Source: a virus. From it: DNA of 20,423 bases. Positions 13,585-20,423 of this stretch are shown piece after piece. Where the stretch lies: IMG/VR virus record IMGVR_UViG_3300048018_000081, positions 1 to 20,423 of that record, one strand, 5' to 3'. The notes under the pieces were generated by a model that had not been told where the DNA came from, did not search any database, and saw nothing but the letters and a program-made list of their open reading frames with translations. The position numbers and the translations under genes were made by a program. Position 1 is the first letter of the stretch, and each line of letters starts with the position of its first letter.

Positions 13585-13604
13585 GTAAGAGATTCAACTC
13601 TTAC
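13585..13604 (+). promoter_or_regulatory. 5'-terminal stem-loop of the fibre leader
   Basis: GTAAGAG (13585-13591) and CTCTTAC (13598-13604) form a perfect stem around the loop ATTCAA. It begins exactly at the predicted late transcription start. Confidence 0.75.
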
Positions 13605-13605
13605 A

Positions 13606-13682
13606 GATGGTTGAGATATCTTCCGACCAATCAGATGCATGAGACTTTTCCGTGCAGTCCATTGAGAATCCTTCCGATGGAT
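13606..13682 (+). ncRNA. three tandem conserved hairpins in the 5' leader of the fibre gene
   Basis: Three hairpins lie in a row. Hairpin 1 (about 13606-13632) has stem TGGT/ACCA. Hairpin 2 (about 13634-13659) has stem TGCA/TGCA. Hairpin 3 (about 13658-13681) has stem TCCAT/ATGGA. All three have TGAGA just inside the 5' arm and TTCCG just inside the 3' arm, with only three to four variable bases between (TATC, CTT, ATCC). The boxes can pair as U-G, G-C, A.C mismatch, G-U and A-U. In hairpins 1 and 2 a GA precedes the stem and TC follows it after one extra base. The outer stems differ but still pair, which indicates a conserved RNA structure. A weaker relative (TGGAA/GTCCG) may lie at 13723-13742. 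Function is unknown; translational control, protein binding or mRNA stability are possible. Confidence 0.7.
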
Positions 13683-13755
13683 AAAAAATAAAAATAAGTA
13701 AAATAAACGTTATGTATATTATTTCATGGAATGGTCCGTGGAGTAATTAATAACA

Positions 13756-13776
13756 ATGGCTAATTATAGGAGATAA
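13756..13776 (+). other. micro-ORF MANYRR overlapping the fibre gene's ribosome binding site
   Basis: ATG at 13756 opens six codons and a TAA at 13774-13776, two bases before the fibre ATG (13779). Its Arg codons contain the AGGAG (13768-13772) used by the fibre gene. GGAG at 13740-13743 is 12 bases upstream of the micro-ORF, so its own initiation would be weak. Confidence 0.3.
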
Positions 13777-13778
13777 TA

Positions 13779-16700
13779 ATGGCTGATATTAAAAACTTTG
13801 GTATCCGTGGTATAGGTGCTGATGTTCAGTTCGGTAAGTCGGGCGGTCGTGTTGTATATGATTCAGGTAATTCCCTGTTCAAAGTAACAACTGATGGTTC
13901 TACTCTAGGTAACATGAATGTCGCAACTCCAACTGCGAATGACCATGCGGCAAACAAGAGTTATGTTGACTCAGTTGCTTCTGGACTTGATGTTAAACAA
14001 TCAGTTCGTGCGGCTTCAACAGCAGACGTAACTCTAAGTGGACCGGGTGCAACAATTGATGGCGTAACTATGTCATCAGGTGACCGTGTTCTACTAAAAA
14101 ACCAGTCGGCAGCGGCTGAAAACGGTATCTACGTATTCAACGGCAGTGCGTCAGCAATGACACGTGCTACTGATATGGACGGTGCCGCTGAATTTGTTGG
14201 TTCTTTTTTCTTTGTTGAAGAAGGTACAATAAACTCAGACCAAGGCTTTGTATGTTCAACTAACGGTACAATTACTGTTGACACAACTGCAATCGCCTTT
14301 ACACAGTTCACAGGTACTGGTCAGTTAACAGCAGGTAATGGTTTATCTAAATCAGGTAACACATTTAATGCTAACGTTGACGATACATTTGTGCAAATTA
14401 ATGGTTCAGATGAACTAACTTTAAAAGGTACTTCGACTACTGGTCAAGCACTTCTTTCAGACGGTTCAAATGGTGTAACATATGGTGCAGTTAACTTGAC
14501 TTCTTCAAGTGCAGTTACTGGCGCTTTACCATTAGCAAACGGCGGTTTAGGTGTTGATGCATCTGATTCATCAGGCAAAACTACAGCACGTTCAAACTTA
14601 GGTTTGGGCTCAATGGCTACTCAGAACTCTGGTTCTGTTGCTATTACAGGTGGTTCAATTGATATTTCTGGTGGTACATTAACTCTAGCAGACGACCAAC
14701 TATCTGGTAACGTAATTTCTGGTGGTACAATTGACTCAGCGAACCTTTCAGGTGGCGCAGGCAAGACTATCTCTGGTTTCGATGTAACAATCGCGGCTGG
14801 TAAAACATTAGACGTTGACGGTGCAGTAGATATCGATGCTTCAAGTGGTAACATGGATGGCGTTGCTATCGGTGGTACAACTTCAGCGGCTGGTACATTT
14901 ACAACTATGGCTTCTGACTCAGTAGATATTAATGGTGGTGCTATTGATGGCGCAACTATTGGTGCTAACGTGGCAGCGGCAGGTACATTTACAAACGTAG
15001 ATGCTACTGGTACAATCAAAACAAACACACTAGACAACTACTCTGGTACAAACATTGCAGTTTCGGCTCCAATGGATATTACTGGTGATGTTGGTGTAAC
15101 TGGTTCAGTCACGGCAACAGTAGCAATGGTTACTGATACAATTAGTGAAAGAACTGGTAATGCTGGTGTAACTGTTGATGGTGTTGTAATGAAAGACGGC
15201 GTTGTAACTGGCGATTTAACTGGTGATGTAACTGGTGATGTAACTGGTAACTTAACAGGTAACTCTGCTGGTGTTCACACTGGTAATGTAACTGGTAATG
15301 TAACTGGTGATTTAACTGGTAACGTTGCAGGTAACGTAACTTCAACTGGAACTTCAACGTTTGCAACAGTTGACGTTAATGGCGGTGCAGTAGACGGAAC
15401 AGTAATTGGTGCTAACACATCAGCGGCTGGTACTTTCTCAACAATGACTTCAGCATCTGTGGCTATCACTGGCGGTACTATTTCAGGAACTGCTATTGAC
15501 TTGTCAGGACAAACTTTGACATTGACTGCGGATTCAGTATCTGGTGATTCAGTTCACGGCGGAACAATTTCTAACTTCGCTTCAACTGGTATTGATGATA
15601 ACGCAACATCAACAGCATTGACAATCGATTCAAGTCAAAATGCTACATTTGGTTCAGACCTAACAGTTACTGGTGACTTAACAGTTAACGGTTCTGTAAC
15701 ATCAATCTCTTCAACTAACACTACTATCGAAGACAACAACATTGTTTTAAACAATGGTGAGTCTGGTGCTGGTGTAACTGAAGGTTCAGCAGGTATTACT
15801 ATCGACCGTGGTACAGCGGATGATGCACTTATCAACTGGAATGAGACAACAGATGAGTTCGAACTAAAAGTTGGTGCTTCATATGGTGACTTAAAAGTTT
15901 CAACACTTACAGGTGACCTAACTGGTGCAGTAACTGGTAACGTAACTGGTAACTTAACTGGTAACGTAACAGGTGATGTAACTGGTGATTTAACTGGTGA
16001 CTCTGCTGGTACACATACTGGTGCAGTTGTTGGTAACGTAACAGGTAACGTAACTGGTAATTTAACTGGTGACGTAACAGGTGATGTAACTGGTGATGTA
16101 ACTGGTGACTTAACTGGTGACTCTGCGGGTACTCATACTGGTGCAGTTGTTGGTAATGTAACTGGTAACTTAACAGGTAACGTAACAGGTAATGTTTCTG
16201 GCAATGCTGGAACAGTAACTAACGGTGTTTATACAACTGACACTGGAACAGTAACTAACACAATGTTAGCAGGTTCAATTGGTAATGCTAAATTATCAAA
16301 TAGTTCATTTACTGTTGGTTCAACTGCGATTAACCTTGGTGATACAGCGGCAAGTCTTGCAGGCTTGACTACTGTAACATCTGCGTCATTCGTAGGTGAT
16401 TTAACTGGTGACGTAACTGGTGATACTGCTGGTACTCATACTGGTGCAGTAACTGGTAACGTAACTGGTAACATTACTTCATCAGGTACAAGTACATTTA
16501 CAGACGTTGACGTTAACGGCGGTGTTATTGATGGAACAACTATTGGTGCAACATCATCAGCGGCTGGTACATTCTCAACATTAGCATCTGCTTCAGCGAC
16601 ATTAACTGGTGGTACTGCTACTGGCATGACAACAGTTACAGCGACTAACCTAAACTCAGGTAATGTTGGTATTACTGGTGGTTCTATTTCAGGAACATCA

Positions 16701-18608
16701 ATCGACTTATCAGGTCAAACCCTAACACTAGGTGCTGACTCAGTTTCAGGTGACTCAATCCACGGTGGTACTATTTCTAACGCTTCATTGGCCGGTGACG
16801 CTACCGACACAATGACTGGTTATGATATTACTGTTGGTGCAGGACGTACATTAGATGTATCTTCAGGTACTCTAACACTAGGTACTAACCAGATTTCTGG
16901 TGATAAAGTACATGGTGGCGTTATTTCTGCTTTTGAATCAACTGGTATGGATGATAATGCAACTTCTACGAAGTTAACATTGTCAGACACTACTGCAACA
17001 TTTGGTGTTGCTGGTGACTTCGGTTCCAACGACCTAGATGCAGGTGATACAACACTTGGTTCATTGTCTGTAACAGGTAATGCTTCAATTACTGGTAACT
17101 TGACAGTTTCTGGTTCAGTAACTACAACTTTATCTGAGATTGTAAATATCGAAGATAATAACATTGTTCTTAACTCAAACGCAACTGGTTCGGCTACTGC
17201 TGATGCTGGTATTACGATTGAGCGTGGTGATGATGATAATGCTGTTGTTCTTTGGAACGAAACTTCAAATGCATTCGAACTTACTGTAGGCGCGGCTAAG
17301 GCTGACCTAACAGTTAATGATTTGACTGTAAATGAAATGACACTAGCAACTGACCTTGCGGCAAGCATGGGTGGTACGGGTACTGATACTTCAGCATTCG
17401 CGGCTTCATCTATCATGTTAAACAGTGGTTCAGGTACAGTAACAGAGATGGCAAAAGGTGCTAACTCAACTGTTCTTAAAGTTGGTGCAGGCGGTACTCT
17501 AGGTTATGCAAAAGTCGATTTGACTGCTGACGTAACTGGTACAATGCCAATAGCAAACGGTGGTACAGGTATCACTTCAGCAGGTTCTGATAATAAAGTT
17601 ATGACTTCAGACGGTTCTGCATTAGGTATGGAATATGTACAACATGTACGTAATTCAACTGGTGTAGTTGCGTTAGACGGTTCTGGCGTTACTTCAGGTT
17701 CTGGTGAATATATCGCAATTACTAACGGTACTGGCAAAGTAACACTAACAGCCAAAAATGCGGCGGCATCTGGTGCTGTAGATATGTATCTACAAGGCCA
17801 AGGTGGCGGTGACGTATTTATTGTTGGTCAATCTGGCGAAGCCTTAATTCAAGGTGAAGACGATACAGACCTAACAGTATCTGGCGGTGATGCTTCTGGC
17901 GGTGATGCTGGTGACTTAATCATCAAAGGTGGTAACGGTACAGGCGGTAACGCCTCTGGTGCGGTTGTCATTAAAGGTGGTAACGGTGGTTCAGCAGACG
18001 GAAACGTTCAAATTAAAGGTGCAGATGATACAGCAATCGCTACTTTCGTAGAGACTGCTTCAGCAACTGACTCTTTAACAGTAACTAACGGAACTGGCGG
18101 TGTAGAACTAGCAATGGCTGGTGGTACAAACGTCAACATGACATTAGCACCAAAAGGTAATGGTATTATACTTGCACCAAATGGCTATGACATGTCTTCA
18201 GCGGCTGATGCGGCTCTAGCAACTAAAGAATATGTAGATGACAAAGCGTCAACTTCAGGTTCTTCTGGTACTAGACGTGTGGCATTCTCTGCTAACGGTT
18301 CTTCATCATTCACAATCGGCACAATGGCTAACGTTGCAGGCAAGTCTTACTATGTAAAACGTGTTACTGCTAAAGTTACTGCCGCGTTTGTTGGTGCTGA
18401 TGAGTTAGTTGTTTCTGACGGTACAAATACTCTAATGGCAACAAGTGATGCTGACCTTTCTGAAGGCGGCTTATACATTGTTGACTTAGGTTTTGAAGAT
18501 GCAACAACAGGTGGTGCAACTATTACTGGTACAATCCAGAATGGCGGCGCATCTGCTTCACCAACAACTGGTGCAGTGATTGTTACAGTAGAGTACAAGC
18601 AAATCTAA
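13779..18608 (+). CDS. giant repetitive tail-fibre-like structural protein
   Basis: This is a 1609-residue protein, low in charge and rich in Gly, Thr, Ser, Ala and Asp, with almost no cysteine. The N-terminus has NDHAANKSYVDSVASGLDVK (54-73), a fibre motif repeated in part near the end as ATKEYVDD (1481-1488). The middle has tetrapeptide arrays (V/L-T-G-N/D) and two copies of a module with IEDNNIVLN (650-658 and 1124-1132) followed by ITIDRG/ITIERG and WNET. SGTAIDLSGQTLTL- and VHGGTIS-type segments also recur. Such beta-rich modular repeats are typical of phage fibres that bind the host surface. AGGAG is spaced six bases from the ATG. Codon use looks more GC-rich than its neighbours, possibly for high expression. 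Whether it is a long or a short fibre cannot be told. Confidence 0.85.
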   Translation: MADIKNFGIRGIGADVQFGKSGGRVVYDSGNSLFKVTTDGSTLGNMNVATPTANDHAANKSYVDSVASGLDVKQSVRAASTADVTLSGPGATIDGVTMSSGDRVLLKNQSAAAENGIYVFNGSASAMTRATDMDGAAEFVGSFFFVEEGTINSDQGFVCSTNGTITVDTTAIAFTQFTGTGQLTAGNGLSKSGNTFNANVDDTFVQINGSDELTLKGTSTTGQALLSDGSNGVTYGAVNLTSSSAVTGALPLANGGLGVDASDSSGKTTARSNLGLGSMATQNSGSVAITGGSIDISGGTLTLADDQLSGNVISGGTIDSANLSGGAGKTISGFDVTIAAGKTLDVDGAVDIDASSGNMDGVAIGGTTSAAGTFTTMASDSVDINGGAIDGATIGANVAAAGTFTNVDATGTIKTNTLDNYSGTNIAVSAPMDITGDVGVTGSVTATVAMVTDTISERTGNAGVTVDGVVMKDGVVTGDLTGDVTGDVTGNLTGNSAGVHTGNVTGNVTGDLTGNVAGNVTSTGTSTFATVDVNGGAVDGTVIGANTSAAGTFSTMTSASVAITGGTISGTAIDLSGQTLTLTADSVSGDSVHGGTISNFASTGIDDNATSTALTIDSSQNATFGSDLTVTGDLTVNGSVTSISSTNTTIEDNNIVLNNGESGAGVTEGSAGITIDRGTADDALINWNETTDEFELKVGASYGDLKVSTLTGDLTGAVTGNVTGNLTGNVTGDVTGDLTGDSAGTHTGAVVGNVTGNVTGNLTGDVTGDVTGDVTGDLTGDSAGTHTGAVVGNVTGNLTGNVTGNVSGNAGTVTNGVYTTDTGTVTNTMLAGSIGNAKLSNSSFTVGSTAINLGDTAASLAGLTTVTSASFVGDLTGDVTGDTAGTHTGAVTGNVTGNITSSGTSTFTDVDVNGGVIDGTTIGATSSAAGTFSTLASASATLTGGTATGMTTVTATNLNSGNVGITGGSISGTSIDLSGQTLTLGADSVSGDSIHGGTISNASLAGDATDTMTGYDITVGAGRTLDVSSGTLTLGTNQISGDKVHGGVISAFESTGMDDNATSTKLTLSDTTATFGVAGDFGSNDLDAGDTTLGSLSVTGNASITGNLTVSGSVTTTLSEIVNIEDNNIVLNSNATGSATADAGITIERGDDDNAVVLWNETSNAFELTVGAAKADLTVNDLTVNEMTLATDLAASMGGTGTDTSAFAASSIMLNSGSGTVTEMAKGANSTVLKVGAGGTLGYAKVDLTADVTGTMPIANGGTGITSAGSDNKVMTSDGSALGMEYVQHVRNSTGVVALDGSGVTSGSGEYIAITNGTGKVTLTAKNAAASGAVDMYLQGQGGGDVFIVGQSGEALIQGEDDTDLTVSGGDASGGDAGDLIIKGGNGTGGNASGAVVIKGGNGGSADGNVQIKGADDTAIATFVETASATDSLTVTNGTGGVELAMAGGTNVNMTLAPKGNGIILAPNGYDMSSAADAALATKEYVDDKASTSGSSGTRRVAFSANGSSSFTIGTMANVAGKSYYVKRVTAKVTAAFVGADELVVSDGTNTLMATSDADLSEGGLYIVDLGFEDATTGGATITGTIQNGGASASPTTGAVIVTVEYKQI
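15204..15335 (+). repeat. fibre tetrapeptide repeat array 1
   Basis: Eleven consecutive 12-base units encode four-residue blocks such as VTGD, LTGN and HTGN, with no interruption of the 4-residue register. Confidence 0.85.
15906..16205 (+). repeat. fibre tetrapeptide repeat array 2
   Basis: Twenty-five consecutive 12-base units (exactly 300 bases) encode VTGN/LTGD-type tetrads. Within it the 20-residue stretch beginning LTGDSAGTHTGAVVGN occurs twice, with near-identical DNA. Confidence 0.9.
16401..16472 (+). repeat. fibre tetrapeptide repeat array 3
   Basis: Six further 12-base units (LTGD, VTGD, TAGT, HTGA, VTGN, VTGN) keep the same register and are followed by ITSSGTSTF, as array 1 is followed by VTSTGTSTF. 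Confidence 0.75.
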
Positions 18609-18630
18609 TTTGTGAGTAATTTATAATAAC

Positions 18631-18649
18631 TATCACCATCATAGTGATA
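18631..18649 (+). repeat. short inverted repeat before the terminator
   Basis: TATCAC (18631-18636) and GTGATA (18644-18649) flank a seven-base loop just upstream of the terminator stem, so the end of the fibre transcript has two hairpins. Confidence 0.5.
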
Positions 18650-18653
18650 ATAG

Positions 18654-18682
18654 AAAGGGGGACTTAGTGTTCCCCTTTTTTT
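18654..18682 (+). terminator. rho-independent terminator
   Basis: AAAGGGGGAC (18654-18663) pairs with GTTCCCCTTT (18669-18678), with one G-U pair, around a five-base loop. T run to 18682. It ends the giant fibre transcript. Confidence 0.88.
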
Positions 18683-18723
18683 GTCTATAGCCAAAGTGTT
18701 ACTAGAGTAATATTAGTATATTT

Positions 18724-18732
18724 GATAAATAC
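18724..18732 (+). promoter_or_regulatory. late promoter (GATAAATAC)
   Basis: GATAAATAC lies 77 bases before the 283-residue fibre gene. The predicted start is near 18737. Its leader has no obvious 5' stem-loop, unlike the 13105 and 13572 units. Confidence 0.75.
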
Positions 18733-18808
18733 TTACAGAACTAAAATCTTTAACGACAGACTTAATTTATTAGGGCTGACATGAAATAACCGACGTTGAG
18801 GAACGAAA

Positions 18809-19660
18809 ATGGCTGTAACAATTAACGCAAAAGGGACCAGTGTCCCTTACTTTAAAATTGGAAAATCTGGAACCACCTTCTATCAAGGAGATGCAGACCC
18901 GAGTAGTACATACACAATAAACACAAATGACATTTGGTTTGATACCACAAATGGCACTGTAAAGTTTCGCACATCAAACTCTTGGTCAGGCATCACAACT
19001 GCTTCTGACTTAACTGTAACTGGCGACTTAACAGTTCAAGGTACAACTACTACAGTAAACTCAACAGAGATACAAGTTCAAAATACTTTAAAGTTTGAAG
19101 GCGCAACTTCAAATGAATACGAAACAACTCTAACAGTTGTTGACCCAACACAAGATAATGTAATCACAATACCAAATGCAACAGACACTTTAGTTGGTCT
19201 TGCAACAACAAACACGTTAACTAATAAATCAATTGATTTAGATTCTAATACACTTTCAGGCACACTAACAGAATTTAATACTGCTATGCAAGGTGATAGT
19301 TTTGTTTCTTTAACAGGTGCTGAAACACTTACAAATAAAACTTTAACTAGTCCTGTACTAAACGGAACACAGATGACACCAACTGGTGCTATCGTTATGC
19401 CAGTTGGCACAACAGCACAAAGACCAGGAACAGGTGTTGTTGGTATGATGCGTTTTAATTCTGACATAGATGCTTTTGAAGGTTACAATGGTGCATCTTG
19501 GGTTAAACTTGGTGGCTTGACTCCATCAAATGATTCCAGAGACAACGGATTAATTACTGATAGTGAAGTATTTAATGCAGATTACGGTTCTATTACTGAC
19601 ACTGATACAGCATCATATACTTTAGATAGAGGTCTTATAAGTGATAGTGATACAGTTTAA
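18809..19660 (+). CDS. tail-fibre-like structural protein
   Basis: This 283-residue protein is related in style to the giant fibre. It has DLTVTGDLTVQGTTTTVNS (67-85), where the giant has DLTVTGDLTVNGSVTS. Typical phage-fibre segments are LTNKTLTSPVLNGT (174-187) and GMMRFNSDIDAFEGYNGASWVKLGG (212-236), the latter resembling the trimeric C-terminal folding region of many marine fibre proteins. The last about 40 residues are acidic and repetitive (GLITDSEVF, YGSITDTDTA, GLISDSDTV). GAGGA is spaced six bases from the ATG. A role as a host-binding fibre, collar or whisker component is inferred from sequence style and the late promoter. Confidence 0.85.
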   Translation: MAVTINAKGTSVPYFKIGKSGTTFYQGDADPSSTYTINTNDIWFDTTNGTVKFRTSNSWSGITTASDLTVTGDLTVQGTTTTVNSTEIQVQNTLKFEGATSNEYETTLTVVDPTQDNVITIPNATDTLVGLATTNTLTNKSIDLDSNTLSGTLTEFNTAMQGDSFVSLTGAETLTNKTLTSPVLNGTQMTPTGAIVMPVGTTAQRPGTGVVGMMRFNSDIDAFEGYNGASWVKLGGLTPSNDSRDNGLITDSEVFNADYGSITDTDTASYTLDRGLISDSDTV

Positions 19661-19676
19661 TTATACTGTAAATTTA

Positions 19677-19685
19677 GATAAATAC
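19677..19685 (+). promoter_or_regulatory. late promoter (GATAAATAC)
   Basis: GATAAATAC lies 17 bases after the preceding stop codon and 27 bases before the next ATG. No terminator separates the two genes, so read-through is also likely. Confidence 0.75.
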
Positions 19686-19711
19686 TATTAACAAGAGTTC
19701 GGAGAAATAAA

Positions 19712-20101
19712 ATGGCAAGAACAAACGGAGCCGCATCGGCAAGTGAAGTAGTATCAGGTAACATTAACTTCTATACAATGTATGTATCGGGATTAGATAT
19801 TACACACACTGGTGATATATTAGACCAGTCACAACAAAATTTAGATGATATTGTTAATATCGTATCATTGGTAGCACAACCTGTTATTATGAATAATCCA
19901 TTATCAGTCACGTTAGGCGGACTAGCACCAACACTGACAGGTTCAGGATTTGTTTTTAAATTTGCAGTAGAACATGCAGACGTTTTTAAACGAAACTCTG
20001 ATGATGTTTTCATTCTAAAAGAATTAATTCACGGCATAACAATTGATGGTGTTGCATTATCGGCATCAAATATAGAATTTGTAATGTCTGATATACTTTA
20101 A
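19712..20101 (+). CDS. small late structural-type protein of unknown function
   Basis: This 129-residue protein has GGAG (19701-19704) spaced seven bases before the ATG. The sequence is mixed (NFYTMYVSGLDITHTGDILDQ, then QQNLDDIVNIVSLVAQPVIMNN) with a moderately hydrophobic second half (LSVTLGGLAPTLTGSGFVFKF). It has its own late promoter and is closed by a terminator at 20128-20153. A virion or assembly role is plausible from position beside the fibre genes, but no family was recognised. Confidence 0.78.
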   Translation: MARTNGAASASEVVSGNINFYTMYVSGLDITHTGDILDQSQQNLDDIVNIVSLVAQPVIMNNPLSVTLGGLAPTLTGSGFVFKFAVEHADVFKRNSDDVFILKELIHGITIDGVALSASNIEFVMSDIL

Positions 20102-20127
20102 ACTAATTATTCCTAATTAATTTTAAT

Positions 20128-20153
20128 AAAAGAGGACATAGTCCTCTTTTTTT
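20128..20153 (+). terminator. rho-independent terminator
   Basis: Ten-bp perfect stem AAAAGAGGAC (20128-20137) with GTCCTCTTTT (20141-20150), triloop ATA, and a T run to 20153. Confidence 0.93.
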
Positions 20154-20185
20154 GTTGTGGTTGGACATAATTTCTGGCACCAAAT

Positions 20186-20194
20186 GATAAATAC
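20186..20194 (+). promoter_or_regulatory. late promoter (GATAAATAC)
   Basis: GATAAATAC follows the terminator and precedes the partial gene at 20227 by 32 bases. The predicted start is near 20199. Confidence 0.75.
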
Positions 20195-20226
20195 AATTAA
20201 TGAATATTAATTAGGGAGTTGCGAAG

Positions 20227-20423
20227 ATGTCAGAGAAAGAACCAAAACTAGCACATCTGGAAGCAGAGAGTTTAGAGACACATGTGGCAGTATGTTATGA
20301 AAGATACCACCACTTCAATAAGTCATTAAAAGATATTAATGACAAAATTGAAAAGCAGGAAGTTGAGATGGATAAAGGGTTCAGCGAACTAAAAAAGATG
20401 GTTATGTGGACTGCATCTACCCT
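20227..20423 (+). CDS. coiled-coil protein, possibly holin- or XhlA-like (partial)
   Basis: The gene opens at ATG 20227 after GGGAG (20214-20218, eight-base spacing) and runs off the window with 65 complete codons. The sequence has HLEAESLETHVAVCYERYHHFNK followed by a coiled-coil stretch (LKDINDKIEKQEVEMDKGFSELKKM) and the beginning of a possible membrane segment (VMWTASTL). A coiled coil leading into a membrane segment resembles XhlA/holin-associated proteins, but the membrane part is cut off, so a lysis role is only a suggestion. It has its own late promoter. Confidence 0.75.
   Translation, partial: MSEKEPKLAHLEAESLETHVAVCYERYHHFNKSLKDINDKIEKQEVEMDKGFSELKKMVMWTAST

Noticed and set aside
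15204-16472. Tandem repeats considered as a CRISPR array or DNA iterons
   Set aside because: The 12-base period keeps the reading frame and encodes tetrapeptides. There are no unique spacers of constant length.
16820-17416. 198-codon open frame on the minus strand inside the fibre gene
   Set aside because: It mirrors the biased codon use of the fibre gene, is low-complexity (Val, Pro, Ser, Ala) and lacks a ribosome binding site. Several similar antisense frames occur along the same gene.

Overview
The window looks like part of the genome of a tailed phage of the T4-like (myovirus) group that infects a low-GC marine bacterium, for example a SAR11-type host. The evidence is the set of T4-type replication proteins (UvsW-like helicase, gp61-like primase, gp41-like helicase), a run of small tightly packed genes with ATGA or TAATG overlaps, AT-rich DNA, and a repeated motif GATAAATAC or TATAAATAC in front of structural genes. 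That motif matches the T4 late promoter (TATAAATA). Placement in the group comes from recognising protein motifs by eye; no search was run.

Layout. 1-573: the tail of an unknown gene, a small secreted protein and a terminator. 587-5807: an early-type operon that starts at a good sigma70 promoter. It holds uvsW, several short proteins of unknown function (one with an N-terminal zinc finger, one AbrB-like), a phosphoribosyltransferase and a 197-residue protein that looks like a strongly shortened DnaE polymerase core. 5767-6159: one gene on the minus strand, overlapping the operon end tail to tail. 6198-7014: a late-promoter structural gene set inside the replication region. 7023-10207: primase, ClpP-like protease and replicative helicase, with near-consensus sigma70 promoters before the primase and the helicase. 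10206-13064: late-type accessory genes, including a protein with a ligase or nucleotidyltransferase motif pattern and a DUF6356-like small membrane protein. 13105-20423: virion genes in separate late units: a 96-residue protein, a 1609-residue repetitive tail-fibre-like protein, a 283-residue fibre-like protein, a 129-residue protein and the start of a coiled-coil protein.

Regulation is readable. Three sigma70 promoters with exact 17-base spacers serve uvsW, primase and helicase, and a fourth candidate lies inside a gene. Eight late-promoter motifs on the plus strand sit before structural or accessory genes, and a weaker one is on the minus strand. Hairpin terminators close the units at 541, 13513, 18654 and 20128. 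Two late transcripts are predicted to begin directly with a stem-loop.

The most striking unexplained element is at 13606-13682, in the 5' leader of the giant fibre gene. Three tandem hairpins share the boxes TGAGA and TTCCG but have different, compensating outer stems. This is what a conserved RNA structure would look like. Other leads are the mini-DnaE protein, the ligase-like protein, and apparent leaderless starts at 6211 and 7058. No tRNA, CRISPR, insertion sequence or attachment site was seen, and no gene-free stretch exceeds 300 bases.
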